Shown piece after piece: positions 1 to 7,048 of a stretch of DNA of 14,841 bases. Source of the stretch: Promethearchaeia archaeon (lineage in GTDB: Archaea > Asgardarchaeota > Lokiarchaeia > Sigyniarchaeales > SOKP01); NCBI GenBank assembly GCA_029856295.1, contig JAHQWS010000311.1, positions 1-14,841 of the forward strand. Reading direction: 5' to 3'. Numbering within the stretch: the first letter of the stretch is position 1; every line of letters starts with the position of its first letter. A program made the translations under genes and the position numbers. The notes under the pieces were generated by a model. The model had not been told where the DNA came from and did not search any database. It saw only the letters and a program-made list of their open reading frames with translations.

Positions 1-833
1 GATAATGGCATAGTACCAGTATCTTTAAATTCTCTCAATAAATTGCCTGCATTTTTCCATTTGATCATTTTATTTACATCTAAACCCATTTTAGAATATA
101 TTCCACCTTCGAATTCTCCAATAGCAAGTATTTTACAACCGTTTTCTAATAACTTTTTAGAGATGACACTACCTACCTTTCCAAAACCTTGAACGACAAC
201 AGACATCGATTTTAAATCTAAATTTAATTTTTCACACATTCTTTCAACAACATAAAACATCCCCGTTCCTGTTGCTTCTTCTCTCCCAACAGAACCTCCA
301 ATTTCTATAGGCTTTCCCGTCACAACTCCCGGTATTGTTCTTCCTTTTTGCATAGAATAAACATCCATCATCCATGCCATTATTTGAGAATCCGTTTTTA
401 TATCAGGAGCGGGAATATCTTTATCTGGACCGATAATATTGATAATTTCAGCGGTATAACGTCTTGTAAGCCTTTCTAATTCTTTTATTGATAATTTTTT
501 TGAATCAACACATACACCTCCTTTTGCGCCACCGAGAGGGAGGTTTAAAAGACTAGTTTTCCATGTCATCCACATAGCTAAAGCTTTTACTTCGTCAAGG
601 TTTACATCAGGTGAATATCGTATGCCTCCTTTACCAGGTCCTCTTACAGTTGAATGGTGAATCCTATGACCTTGAAATACTTTGATTTTTCCATTGTCCA
701 TTCTTATAGGGATTGAAACAGTTAAAATTCTTTCCATATATTTAAGCTTTTCATGAATGTCAGGATCTAAATTAATTAATTTAGCAACATCATCGAGTTG
801 TTTTAAAGCCGATTCATAAGCATTTATTTCCAT
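1..833 (-). CDS. gdhA: Glu/Leu/Phe/Val-type glutamate dehydrogenase, archaeal/Gram-positive subfamily (C-terminus cut by window edge)
   Basis: Catalyses reversible NAD(P)H-dependent amination of 2-oxoglutarate to glutamate in the cytoplasm, as a hexamer in this family. Reading down from the ATG at 833 gives 277 codons without a stop before the window ends. Relatives are about 415-420 residues, so about a third (the end of the Rossmann domain and the C-terminal helices) is missing. Visible motifs are the substrate-binding PGKGGIRYSP (66-75), PLGGAKGG with the catalytic Lys104, GPDKDIPAPD with the conserved Asp144, GGSVGREEATG (179-189) and the dinucleotide-binding GFGKVG (216-221). Glu240, at the end of the following strand, is acidic, which weakly favours NAD(H); this is inference. 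The first Met fits the family's N-terminus, and no clear Shine-Dalgarno precedes it. It lies downstream of a second, distantly related GDH on the same strand, separated by 214 bases with its own promoter candidate. The symbol is shared with the neighbour, and the two are paralogues. Confidence 0.93.
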   Translation of the reverse strand, partial: MEINAYESALKQLDDVAKLINLDPDIHEKLKYMERILTVSIPIRMDNGKIKVFQGHRIHHSTVRGPGKGGIRYSPDVNLDEVKALAMWMTWKTSLLNLPLGGAKGGVCVDSKKLSIKELERLTRRYTAEIINIIGPDKDIPAPDIKTDSQIMAWMMDVYSMQKGRTIPGVVTGKPIEIGGSVGREEATGTGMFYVVERMCEKLNLDLKSMSVVVQGFGKVGSVISKKLLENGCKILAIGEFEGGIYSKMGLDVNKMIKWKNAGNLLREFKDTGTMPL

Positions 834-880
834 AAAAATCTTCAACTTCACATATTTAATATTTAATTTTAGAAGAAATC

Positions 881-892
881 TATTTTATAAAG
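881..892 (-). promoter_or_regulatory. TATA-box candidate for the partial glutamate dehydrogenase gene
   Basis: On the minus strand this reads CTTTATAAAATA, a good archaeal TATA box preceded by A-rich sequence (AAAAAAGA). It lies about 50 bases upstream of the ATG at 833, which predicts transcription starting near 860 and a leader of roughly 25-30 bases. The surrounding DNA is very AT-rich, so chance matches are expected. Distance and sequence are both right, but nothing else supports it. Confidence 0.35.
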
Positions 893-936
893 TCTTTTTT
901 TGTATTTAAACATTTAATCTATAAGAAATTGATATT

Positions 937-966
937 AATTTCATATTTCTATGAAATTCATATTTC
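937..966. repeat. Perfect 9-bp inverted repeat plus overlapping direct repeat upstream of the partial GDH gene
   Basis: AATTTCATA (937-945) and TATGAAATT (950-958) are perfect reverse complements around a 4-base spacer. In addition TTCATATTTC occurs twice, at 940-949 and 957-966, 17 bases apart. The element sits about 45-75 bases upstream of the TATA candidate of the downstream gene, a position that suits an activator site in archaea. It could also be an RNA hairpin after the preceding gene, but the T-tract that would end that transcript comes earlier (1020-1012). Confidence 0.35.
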
Positions 967-1011
967 CCAATTTTTAATTATAATTTTTATTATCATAAAC
1001 AATGCAGATCT

Positions 1012-1020
1012 AAAAAAAAA
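1012..1020 (-). terminator. Oligo-T terminator candidate after the class-Ib GDH gene
   Basis: The minus strand carries nine consecutive T residues here, 28 bases past the stop codon at 1048-1050. Archaeal RNA polymerase terminates at T-rich tracts without needing a hairpin. It separates this gene from the promoter of the next GDH gene on the same strand. Confidence 0.4.
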
Positions 1021-1047
1021 TAATTAAGAAAATTTTTTTAATAATAA

Positions 1048-2388
1048 TTACCAATGTCCTTGAGCAATCATTGCATTTGCTACTTTTAAAAATCCTGCTA
1101 TATTGGCTCCAAGAACATAATTTCCGGGCTTATCATATTGTTTTGAGACTTGATATGTAGTATTATGGATATTAACCATGATTTCATGAAGTCTCGCATC
1201 AACTTCTTCACGTGGCCATGACAATCTCATAGCATTTTGGCTCATTTCTAACCCAGAGGTTGCTACTCCTCCAGCATTTGCTGCCTTTCCAGGTCCAAAT
1301 GCTACACCTGCTTCTAAAAATATATTTGTTCCCTCTAATGATGTTGGCATGTTGGCACCTTCAGTTACAGCTATAACACCATTATCAACAAGATTTTGAG
1401 CATCAGCTTTTTCGATCTCATTCTCTGTAGCAGAAGGGAACGCAATATCACATTTAATATCCCAAGGACGTTTATTAGGGCGATATTCCACATTAAATTC
1501 TTCAGCATATTCTTTAATTCGGCCTCGCCTAATTTGCTTCAATTCTAAGAGATATTCATATTTTTTCCCATTAATACCCTCAGGATCATAAATAGAACCA
1601 TTTGAATCTGATAAAGAAACTACTTTGCCTCCAAATTGATTTACCTTTTCTACAATGTATTGAGCTACATTTCCCGAACCAGAAACAGTACATATTTTTC
1701 CTTTAAGATTTAACCCTTTAATTTTTAACATTTCTTCAGCGAAATATGTTGCTCCATACCCAGTGGCCTCTGGTCTGATTAAAGACCCCCCATATTCAAG
1801 CCCTTTACCTGTTAAAACTCCATCATTTTGGTTAACAATTTTTCTATATTGTCCGTAAAGAAAACCGATTTCTCGACTCCCTACGCCAATATCTCCTGCA
1901 GGTACATCAACATTCGGACCGATATAACGATAAAGTTCTAACATAAAGGACTGGCAAAATTTCATTACTTCCCTATTTGATTTCCCTTTCGGATCAAAAT
2001 CAGATCCTCCCTTACCGCCCCCCATTGGTAAACCTGTCAGTGAATTTTTAAAGATCTGTTCAAATCCAAGAAATTTCATTATTCCTAAATAAACAGAGGG
2101 ATGGAATCTAAGACCCCCCTTATAAGGCCCAAGCGCAGAATTGAATTGAACTCTAAAACCGCGATTTATTTGAATATCATCGTTATCATCCAACCATGGA
2201 ACTCTAAACATTACAACGCGCTCGGGTTCAACTATTCTTTCTAAAATTTTTTCTTTTTTAAATATTGAATGTCTTTCTAGGGCTGGAACCAATGATTCAA
2301 GCACTTCTTTTACAGCCTGATGAAATTCTGGTTGCTCTGGATCTTTCTCAATAACTATTTCATAAATCTTATTTACATATTCAGACAT
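1048..2388 (-). CDS. gdhA: Glutamate dehydrogenase, class Ib (E. coli GdhA type)
   Basis: Makes glutamate from 2-oxoglutarate and ammonia, usually with NADPH in this subfamily. The protein is 446 residues against 447 for E. coli GdhA. Motifs are LGPYKGGLRFHP (87-97), the FKNSLTG segment (113-119), PMGGGKGGSDFDPKGKS (121-137) with catalytic Lys126, VPAGDIGVG with Asp166, and SGSGNVA (236-242) of the Rossmann fold. The closing NIAGFLKVANAMIAQG is typical. The frame stays open to an upstream ATG at 2451, but the extra 21 residues are Lys/Asn-rich. The ATG at 2388 has AAGGTC six bases ahead of it, starts with the family-typical MSEYV, and lies downstream of a TATA candidate, so 2388 is chosen. 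It runs in tandem with a GDH of another subfamily and is divergent from the ATP-grasp gene. A 16-base motif upstream is shared with the glutamate-synthase-like gene, which suggests nitrogen-linked control (inference). Confidence 0.96.
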   Translation of the reverse strand: MSEYVNKIYEIVIEKDPEQPEFHQAVKEVLESLVPALERHSIFKKEKILERIVEPERVVMFRVPWLDDNDDIQINRGFRVQFNSALGPYKGGLRFHPSVYLGIMKFLGFEQIFKNSLTGLPMGGGKGGSDFDPKGKSNREVMKFCQSFMLELYRYIGPNVDVPAGDIGVGSREIGFLYGQYRKIVNQNDGVLTGKGLEYGGSLIRPEATGYGATYFAEEMLKIKGLNLKGKICTVSGSGNVAQYIVEKVNQFGGKVVSLSDSNGSIYDPEGINGKKYEYLLELKQIRRGRIKEYAEEFNVEYRPNKRPWDIKCDIAFPSATENEIEKADAQNLVDNGVIAVTEGANMPTSLEGTNIFLEAGVAFGPGKAANAGGVATSGLEMSQNAMRLSWPREEVDARLHEIMVNIHNTTYQVSKQYDKPGNYVLGANIAGFLKVANAMIAQGHW

Positions 2389-2394
2389 AATTTT

Positions 2395-2400
2395 GACCTT
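2395..2400 (-). promoter_or_regulatory. Shine-Dalgarno site that decides the GDH start
   Basis: The minus strand reads AAGGTC, six bases before the ATG at 2388. It matches the 16S rRNA 3' end well enough to favour this start over the in-frame ATG at 2451, which would put the ribosome site inside the coding region. Confidence 0.55.
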
Positions 2401-2422
2401 ATTTTTTTTTCTATAAATCCTA

Positions 2423-2430
2423 GTATATAA
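2423..2430 (-). promoter_or_regulatory. TATA-box candidate for class-Ib GDH
   Basis: The minus strand reads TTATATAC. Transcription would begin about 25 bases downstream, near 2400, giving a leader of about a dozen bases that just includes the Shine-Dalgarno site. That position would exclude the upstream ATG at 2451. The AT-rich context keeps confidence modest. Confidence 0.35.
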
Positions 2431-2473
2431 TTGATAGTTAAAATTAAACAATTTTTATTATTTGTGATGATTT

Positions 2474-2492
2474 AACTAATATAACTAATATA
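2474..2492. promoter_or_regulatory. Putative operator: tandem AACTAATAT, copy of a motif shared with the glutamate-synthase-like promoter
   Basis: AACTAATAT is repeated head to tail (2474-2482, 2483-2491). The 16-mer TAATATAACTAATATA at 2477-2492 recurs exactly at 8868-8883 on the opposite strand, and with one mismatch at 8802-8817 on the same strand. Its centre is about 57 bases upstream of the GDH TATA candidate. A related ACTAATAT follows at 2570-2577. No regulator gene is visible in the window. Confidence 0.4.
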
Positions 2493-2567
2493 TTTGATAT
2501 AATTCTTGAACATTTTAACTCAAACTAAAAAGTTTTTCTGAATTATTTTCAAATTTATTCATAATAA

Positions 2568-2604
2568 TTACTAATATTCTTACTTAGTATTAGAATACTA
2601 TTAA
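2568..2604. repeat. Nested inverted repeats upstream of the ATP-grasp gene
   Basis: TAGTATT-AG-AATACTA (2585-2600) is a perfect 7-bp palindrome with a 2-base centre. Around it, TTACTAATATTCT (2568-2580) pairs with AGAATACTATTAA (2592-2604) at 11 of 13 positions. The block lies about 40-75 bases upstream of the plus-strand TATA candidate at 2643, so an operator is plausible. Function is inferred from position only. Confidence 0.3.
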
Positions 2605-2642
2605 ATTCATGAATCAGAAGAAATCGAGAATTTTTAAAGTAG

Positions 2643-2650
2643 TATAAATA
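2643..2650 (+). promoter_or_regulatory. TATA-box candidate for the KaiC-like/ATP-grasp gene
   Basis: TATAAATA lies 68 bases before the ATG at 2718. Transcription starting near 2672-2676 would give a leader of about 45 bases. There is no recognisable Shine-Dalgarno; an A9 run abuts the start codon instead. Confidence 0.4.
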
Positions 2651-2717
2651 AATTCTTAAGTCCATTCATGATATTAATAATGCAAAAAGAATAATTTATT
2701 ATTACCCTAAAAAAAAA

Positions 2718-5324
2718 ATGAAAATATTATCATTTAGTACAGGTATCACGGCATTCGATAAAATTTTACACGGAGTTATGCCCGGGGATAACATAGTTTT
2801 TCAAATAGATTCCATTAAAGATTTCATCCCTTTTGTACATGCATTTTGTACAGATAAAGACAAACAAAATCGTAAATTAATTTACTTCCGTTTTGCTGAC
2901 CACATCTCACTTTTACCGGAAAATATAAAAGCTGAGATATTTCAAGTTCATCCGGAAGAAGGATTCGAATATTTTATTGATGAAATTTTCACTGTTATCG
3001 AAAAATATGGCAAGGGAGCGGCTTATGTTTTCGATTGTTTAAGCGATTTAGCGGTCGACTGGTACAGTGATCGTATGGTTGCTAATTTTTTTATGCTTAC
3101 ATGTCCCTATCTGTTTGATTTTGAAACGGAAACTTTTTTTTCGTTATTAAGGGGGAGACACAATGAATATACAATATCAAAAATTCATAATACTGCCCAA
3201 ATTATCATTGATGTCTATAATAAAGACGACAGGTATTATATTCATCCTATTAAAGTTTGGAAAAGACATTCAACAACAATGTACATGCTTCATATCTGGA
3301 ATGAGAAGAAATTTATTCCGTTAAAAAAAAGTTCGGACATTTCTGAAATATTGGCAGAATATGCACAACCCTGGGTTGATTTCACAACAAAAATACAAGA
3401 TATATGGTCAAAAACCTTTAATCAAGCTTATGAAAAATTACAAGCGCATGAAACAGGTATATGCGAATATGAAGAATTAATCCCTTTAAAAGAAAAAATC
3501 ATAAGAATGATAATAACAAGGGACCCAAAATTATTAGTTCTAGCAAAAGAATATTTTGAACTCGAAGACTTGCTTAATATTGGAAGAAGAATAATTGGAA
3601 CAGGATTAATTGGGGGAAAATCAGTAGGTATGTTGCTTGCACAAGCTATTTTAAAAAAAACTAATCCTAACTGGAATAATAAATTAGAACGACACGACTC
3701 TTTTTTTATCGGATCTGATGTATTTTATACCTATTTGGTTGTCAATAATTGCTGGTGGCCAAGACATAAAATCAGAAAGAGCGAGGATTTTAAAGAGCTC
3801 TCAGCAAAGGGGAGACAGATGTTAGAAGATGGCGTGTTTCCGGATGAAATTACTGACCAATTTAGAAATATGTTGAATTATTTTGGACAATCCCCTATTA
3901 TAGTCCGAAGTAGTAGTCTTTTAGAAGATGCTTACGGGAACGCCTTTTCTGGAAAATATGACAGCATCTTTATCGCAAACCAAGGCACCCCTGAAGAGAG
4001 GCTTGAAAACCTTATAAACGCCGTGAAACAGGTTTATAAAAGTACTTTGAGTGAAGATGCACTATATTATCGTTTAAGTCGTAATTTATTGGATAAAGAT
4101 GAACAAATGGCTATTTTAGTCCAGAGGGTATCCGGAGCTCCTTATGGAGATTATTTTTATCCTCAACTGGCAGGAGTGGGTTATTCATATAATCCTTTCG
4201 TTTGGAATAAGGATATAAAACCTGAAGCAGGTCTAATAAGATTAGTTTTTGGTCTTGGAACTCGGGCTGTAGAAAGATATGATGACGATTATACCCGAAT
4301 TGTGGCCTTAAGTGCCCCAGATCGTAGACCCGAATCTAGTTTAGAAGATACGCGAAAGTATAACCAGCGAAAAATAGATGTATTAAATCTTAGAGAGAAT
4401 AAATTTTTTACAAAATATTTTGATGAACTTATATTAGAATCAAATAATTTTCCCATAGATTTCTTTGGATCCCGGGATTATAATATAGAAAAAAAATTAA
4501 GAGATTTAGGAAAAGAGAAACCATTTTATTTTCTCGATTTGGATAAAAAAATTTTAAAATCTACACTCGTAAAAGATCTGCAAGAAATATTATATTCTCT
4601 TGCGAAAATTTATGAATATCCCGTAGATATTGAGTTTACCGTCAATTTTCTTAATGATGATAATTATAAAATTTATGTTCTTCAGTGCCGACCATTTCAG
4701 GTTAAAAGTAAATTAGAAAAAGTGAAGGAACCTAAAAACATTAAGCTTGAAAACATAATTATGAAAAGTAGTGGTCCGATTATAGGTAATGGGATAGTGG
4801 AGAATATAGACACATTAATTTATGTTGTACCAGAGCTGTATGGAAAGTTGCCTAATCCAGAGAGATATAAAATAGCCAGGCTTATCGGTAAATTAAACCA
4901 AGTACAGGAAGGAGATAAAAACAAGATAATCTTTTTAGCCGGTCCGGGACGGTGGGCAACATCTAGTCCATCTTTAGGTGTCCCCGTTGTGTTTCAAGAA
5001 ATAAATACCGTTTCAGTTATTTGTGAAATTGCTGAGATGCATAAAAATTTAGTGCCGAATATATCGCTTGGAACTCATTTTTTTAATGATCTTGTTGAAA
5101 GTGATATGCTCTATCTAGCAATAGATCCTAAAATTGAAGGCACAATATTAAATAAAGAAAGAATTTACCAAATGCAAAATTGCCTACCTAACTTATTGCC
5201 TGAATATGAAAAATACAAAGATCTCATAAAGATTATTCAATATAATAGTGAATCAGATAAGCCAAAAATGCGATTTTATGCGGATTCTGTGAAACAAATA
5301 GCGATATTGTATTTAGAATTATAG
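2718..5324 (+). CDS. PEP-synthase-like ATP-grasp protein with degenerate KaiC/RecA-like N-terminal domain
   Basis: 868 residues in three parts. Residues 5-215 resemble a KaiC/RecA-type domain: STGITAFDKIL (7-17) matches the KaiC opening, and YVFDCLSDL (103-111) looks like a Walker B strand. The Walker A position reads IDSIKDF (30-36) and lacks GKT, so ATP binding there is probably lost. Residues 290-660 match the PEP synthase/pyruvate-phosphate dikinase nucleotide-binding domain, with GGKSVGM (299-305), IVRSSSLLEDAYGNAFSGK (395-413), the metal-ligand-like Glu639 and QCRP (656-659). The tail (680-868) carries GPGRW (742-746) and GTHFF (785-789). I associate these with uncharacterised PEP-synthase-like proteins. 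Neither the swivelling phosphohistidine domain (a G-x-SHxAI-type motif) nor the PEP-utilising TIM barrel is present, so it cannot be a complete PEP synthase. It may phosphorylate or ligate an unknown partner. guaA follows 104 bases downstream on the same strand, and no signal peptide or membrane segment is seen. Domains are sure; function is unknown. Confidence 0.88.
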   Translation: MKILSFSTGITAFDKILHGVMPGDNIVFQIDSIKDFIPFVHAFCTDKDKQNRKLIYFRFADHISLLPENIKAEIFQVHPEEGFEYFIDEIFTVIEKYGKGAAYVFDCLSDLAVDWYSDRMVANFFMLTCPYLFDFETETFFSLLRGRHNEYTISKIHNTAQIIIDVYNKDDRYYIHPIKVWKRHSTTMYMLHIWNEKKFIPLKKSSDISEILAEYAQPWVDFTTKIQDIWSKTFNQAYEKLQAHETGICEYEELIPLKEKIIRMIITRDPKLLVLAKEYFELEDLLNIGRRIIGTGLIGGKSVGMLLAQAILKKTNPNWNNKLERHDSFFIGSDVFYTYLVVNNCWWPRHKIRKSEDFKELSAKGRQMLEDGVFPDEITDQFRNMLNYFGQSPIIVRSSSLLEDAYGNAFSGKYDSIFIANQGTPEERLENLINAVKQVYKSTLSEDALYYRLSRNLLDKDEQMAILVQRVSGAPYGDYFYPQLAGVGYSYNPFVWNKDIKPEAGLIRLVFGLGTRAVERYDDDYTRIVALSAPDRRPESSLEDTRKYNQRKIDVLNLRENKFFTKYFDELILESNNFPIDFFGSRDYNIEKKLRDLGKEKPFYFLDLDKKILKSTLVKDLQEILYSLAKIYEYPVDIEFTVNFLNDDNYKIYVLQCRPFQVKSKLEKVKEPKNIKLENIIMKSSGPIIGNGIVENIDTLIYVVPELYGKLPNPERYKIARLIGKLNQVQEGDKNKIIFLAGPGRWATSSPSLGVPVVFQEINTVSVICEIAEMHKNLVPNISLGTHFFNDLVESDMLYLAIDPKIEGTILNKERIYQMQNCLPNLLPEYEKYKDLIKIIQYNSESDKPKMRFYADSVKQIAILYLEL

Positions 5325-5428
5325 AAATGCATAAAATTCTCTCATATTATTAAATGATAAGAAAATTTTAAGAGATATTATTAATTTAATAGATTTAAGA
5401 AGCAATATTGTAAGAATGTTAATAGACC

Positions 5429-6988
5429 ATGGATAAGATAACAATAATCGATTTTGGGGGCCAGTATTGCCACCTCATAGCAAGAAGAATTAGAGATCTT
5501 GGAGTTTATTCAGAGATTTTACCATCTCACACCTCTTATAGCAAAATAACTAGCCTTCAACCAAAAGGGATTATACTCTCTGGTGGACCCAGCAGTGTTT
5601 ATGAAGAGGGTAGCCCTAAATTATCCAAAGATACTTTCAAATTGATTATAGAAAACAAAATCCCCGTTTTAGGTATTTGCTATGGTTTCCATTTGATAAT
5701 TCATAACCTAGGAGGTAAAATCGCGGCAAAAGATAAAAAAGAATACGGAAAAACATTATTATATATAATCGAGCCCAACCTTATATTCAATGAGCTAAAC
5801 GAAAAGGAAATTGTGTGGATGTCACATGGAGATCAGGTGATATCGATTCCTGAAGGATTTGAAATTTTAGCAAAAACAGAAAATTGTCCCATCGCAGCTT
5901 ATGGAAATCAAGAAAAAAAAATCTATGGAGTTCAATTTCATCCTGAAGTTACCAATACTCCCAAGGGAAATAAAATTTTAGAGAATTTTATATTTAAGGT
6001 TTCCAAATGCAAAAAAGAATGGAAATTAAAAGATTGGATTAATCGTACGATTGACGAAATACGAAATGAAATAGGAGATAAGAATAGGGTAATTTTAGGA
6101 CTTAGTGGAGGCGTTGATTCTTCGGTTACAGCAATGCTACTTCATGAAGCAATTGGAGATCGATTGCATTGTATTTTTGTTAATAATGGACTTCTGCGAA
6201 AAAACGAAGAATTGGAAGTTCAACGAATTTTTCAAGTGGAATCGCAATTTAAAAACTTTCATTATGTAAATGCTGAAGATATTTTCTTGAAAAAACTAAA
6301 AGGAGTCGTTGATCCTGAAGAAAAGCGAAAAATTATAGGTCATACTTTTATTGAAGTATTCGAAAGCAAAACAATTGAGCTAGAACATGAATATCCTAAT
6401 ATTAAATTTCTTGCTCAAGGTACAATTTATCCTGATAGGGTAGAAACAGCTGCTACTAGCAATGCTGCAGCAAAAATAAAATCTCATCATAATTTAACTT
6501 TACCAGATGATATGATGCTGGAAATTATCGAACCATTGAAAGATTTATATAAAGATGAGGTGAGAAAAATTGGTAATAAACTAGGCTTATCGGAGGAACT
6601 CATCAATCGCCATCCATTTCCAGGACCAGGCCTCGCTGTAAGATGTGTTGGCGAAATAAAAAAACAAAGATTAGATATTTTAAGAGAAGCAGATAGTATA
6701 TTAATTCAAGAAATTAAAAGAGCAGGAGTTTATAATGACCTTTGGCAAGCTTTTTGTGTACTTCTGCCTGTTAAATCAGTAGGGATAATGGGTGATTATC
6801 GAACTTATGAAAATCTCTGTGCCATCAGGGCTGTTGAATCTCAGGATGTAATGACGGCAAATTTTGCAAAATTAGATTGGGAACTTTTAGAGAAAATTGG
6901 AACTCGTATCATTAATGAAGTGAAAGGAATTAATCGAGTGGTTTATGATATTTCAAATAAACCTCCAAGTACAATAGAATATGAATAA
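5429..6988 (+). CDS. guaA: GMP synthase (glutamine-hydrolysing), single-chain
   Basis: Converts XMP, ATP and glutamine to GMP in the last step of guanine nucleotide synthesis. At 519 residues it is close to E. coli GuaA (525). The N-terminal class-I amidotransferase (4-190) has the nucleophile Cys84 in GICYGFH and the His171/Glu173 pair in VQFHPEV. The ATP-pyrophosphatase domain begins with the P-loop LGLSGGVDSS (223-232). The C-terminal dimerisation domain carries HPFPGPGLAVRCVGE and ends in the family-typical PPSTIEYE. All catalytic residues are intact. The ATG gives the usual MDKITIIDFGGQY opening, though no Shine-Dalgarno is evident. Many euryarchaea split this enzyme into two subunits encoded separately. 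The fused form is the bacterial/eukaryotic layout, so its ancestry in an archaeal-looking genome deserves attention. It lies 104 bases after the ATP-grasp gene and could be co-transcribed with it. It converges on the glutamate-synthase-like gene. Confidence 0.98.
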   Translation: MDKITIIDFGGQYCHLIARRIRDLGVYSEILPSHTSYSKITSLQPKGIILSGGPSSVYEEGSPKLSKDTFKLIIENKIPVLGICYGFHLIIHNLGGKIAAKDKKEYGKTLLYIIEPNLIFNELNEKEIVWMSHGDQVISIPEGFEILAKTENCPIAAYGNQEKKIYGVQFHPEVTNTPKGNKILENFIFKVSKCKKEWKLKDWINRTIDEIRNEIGDKNRVILGLSGGVDSSVTAMLLHEAIGDRLHCIFVNNGLLRKNEELEVQRIFQVESQFKNFHYVNAEDIFLKKLKGVVDPEEKRKIIGHTFIEVFESKTIELEHEYPNIKFLAQGTIYPDRVETAATSNAAAKIKSHHNLTLPDDMMLEIIEPLKDLYKDEVRKIGNKLGLSEELINRHPFPGPGLAVRCVGEIKKQRLDILREADSILIQEIKRAGVYNDLWQAFCVLLPVKSVGIMGDYRTYENLCAIRAVESQDVMTANFAKLDWELLEKIGTRIINEVKGINRVVYDISNKPPSTIEYE

Positions 6989-7002
6989 AAAAGAAAAATA
7001 AT

Positions 7003-7009
7003 AAAAAAA
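7003..7009 (-). terminator. T-tract region between convergent guaA and glutamate-synthase-like genes
   Basis: On the minus strand a T6 run (7048-7043) immediately follows the glutamate-synthase-like stop codon, and a T7 run (7009-7003) lies further on. These suit hairpin-independent archaeal termination of the minus-strand gene. No clear equivalent serves guaA in the 60-base gap, so the two transcripts may overlap. Confidence 0.3.
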
Positions 7010-7048
7010 TGATTTTCTTAGAGATAGAGATGAAATCTGTATAAAAAA

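Larger units (their letters stand above)
2389..2717. promoter_or_regulatory. Divergent promoter spacer between class-Ib GDH and the ATP-grasp gene
   Basis: This 329-base AT-rich stretch has no supported coding capacity. Apart from an unlikely N-terminal extension of the GDH frame, it holds regulatory sequence only. It contains a minus-strand TATA candidate, a plus-strand TATA candidate, a tandem AACTAATAT pair (2474-2491), a third ACTAATAT (2570-2577) and nested inverted repeats at 2568-2604. The individual elements are listed separately. Confidence 0.6.

Noticed and set aside
2389..2451. N-terminal extension of the class-Ib GDH to an upstream ATG at 2451
   Set aside because: The 21 extra residues are low-complexity Lys/Asn/Tyr-rich and lack family support. 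The internal ATG at 2388 has a ribosome site and gives the standard length, and the extension would cover the TATA candidate.
2718..5324. Annotation as phosphoenolpyruvate synthase (ppsA)
   Set aside because: Only the nucleotide-binding domain is present; the phosphohistidine and PEP-binding domains of PpsA are absent, so the enzyme name would mislead.
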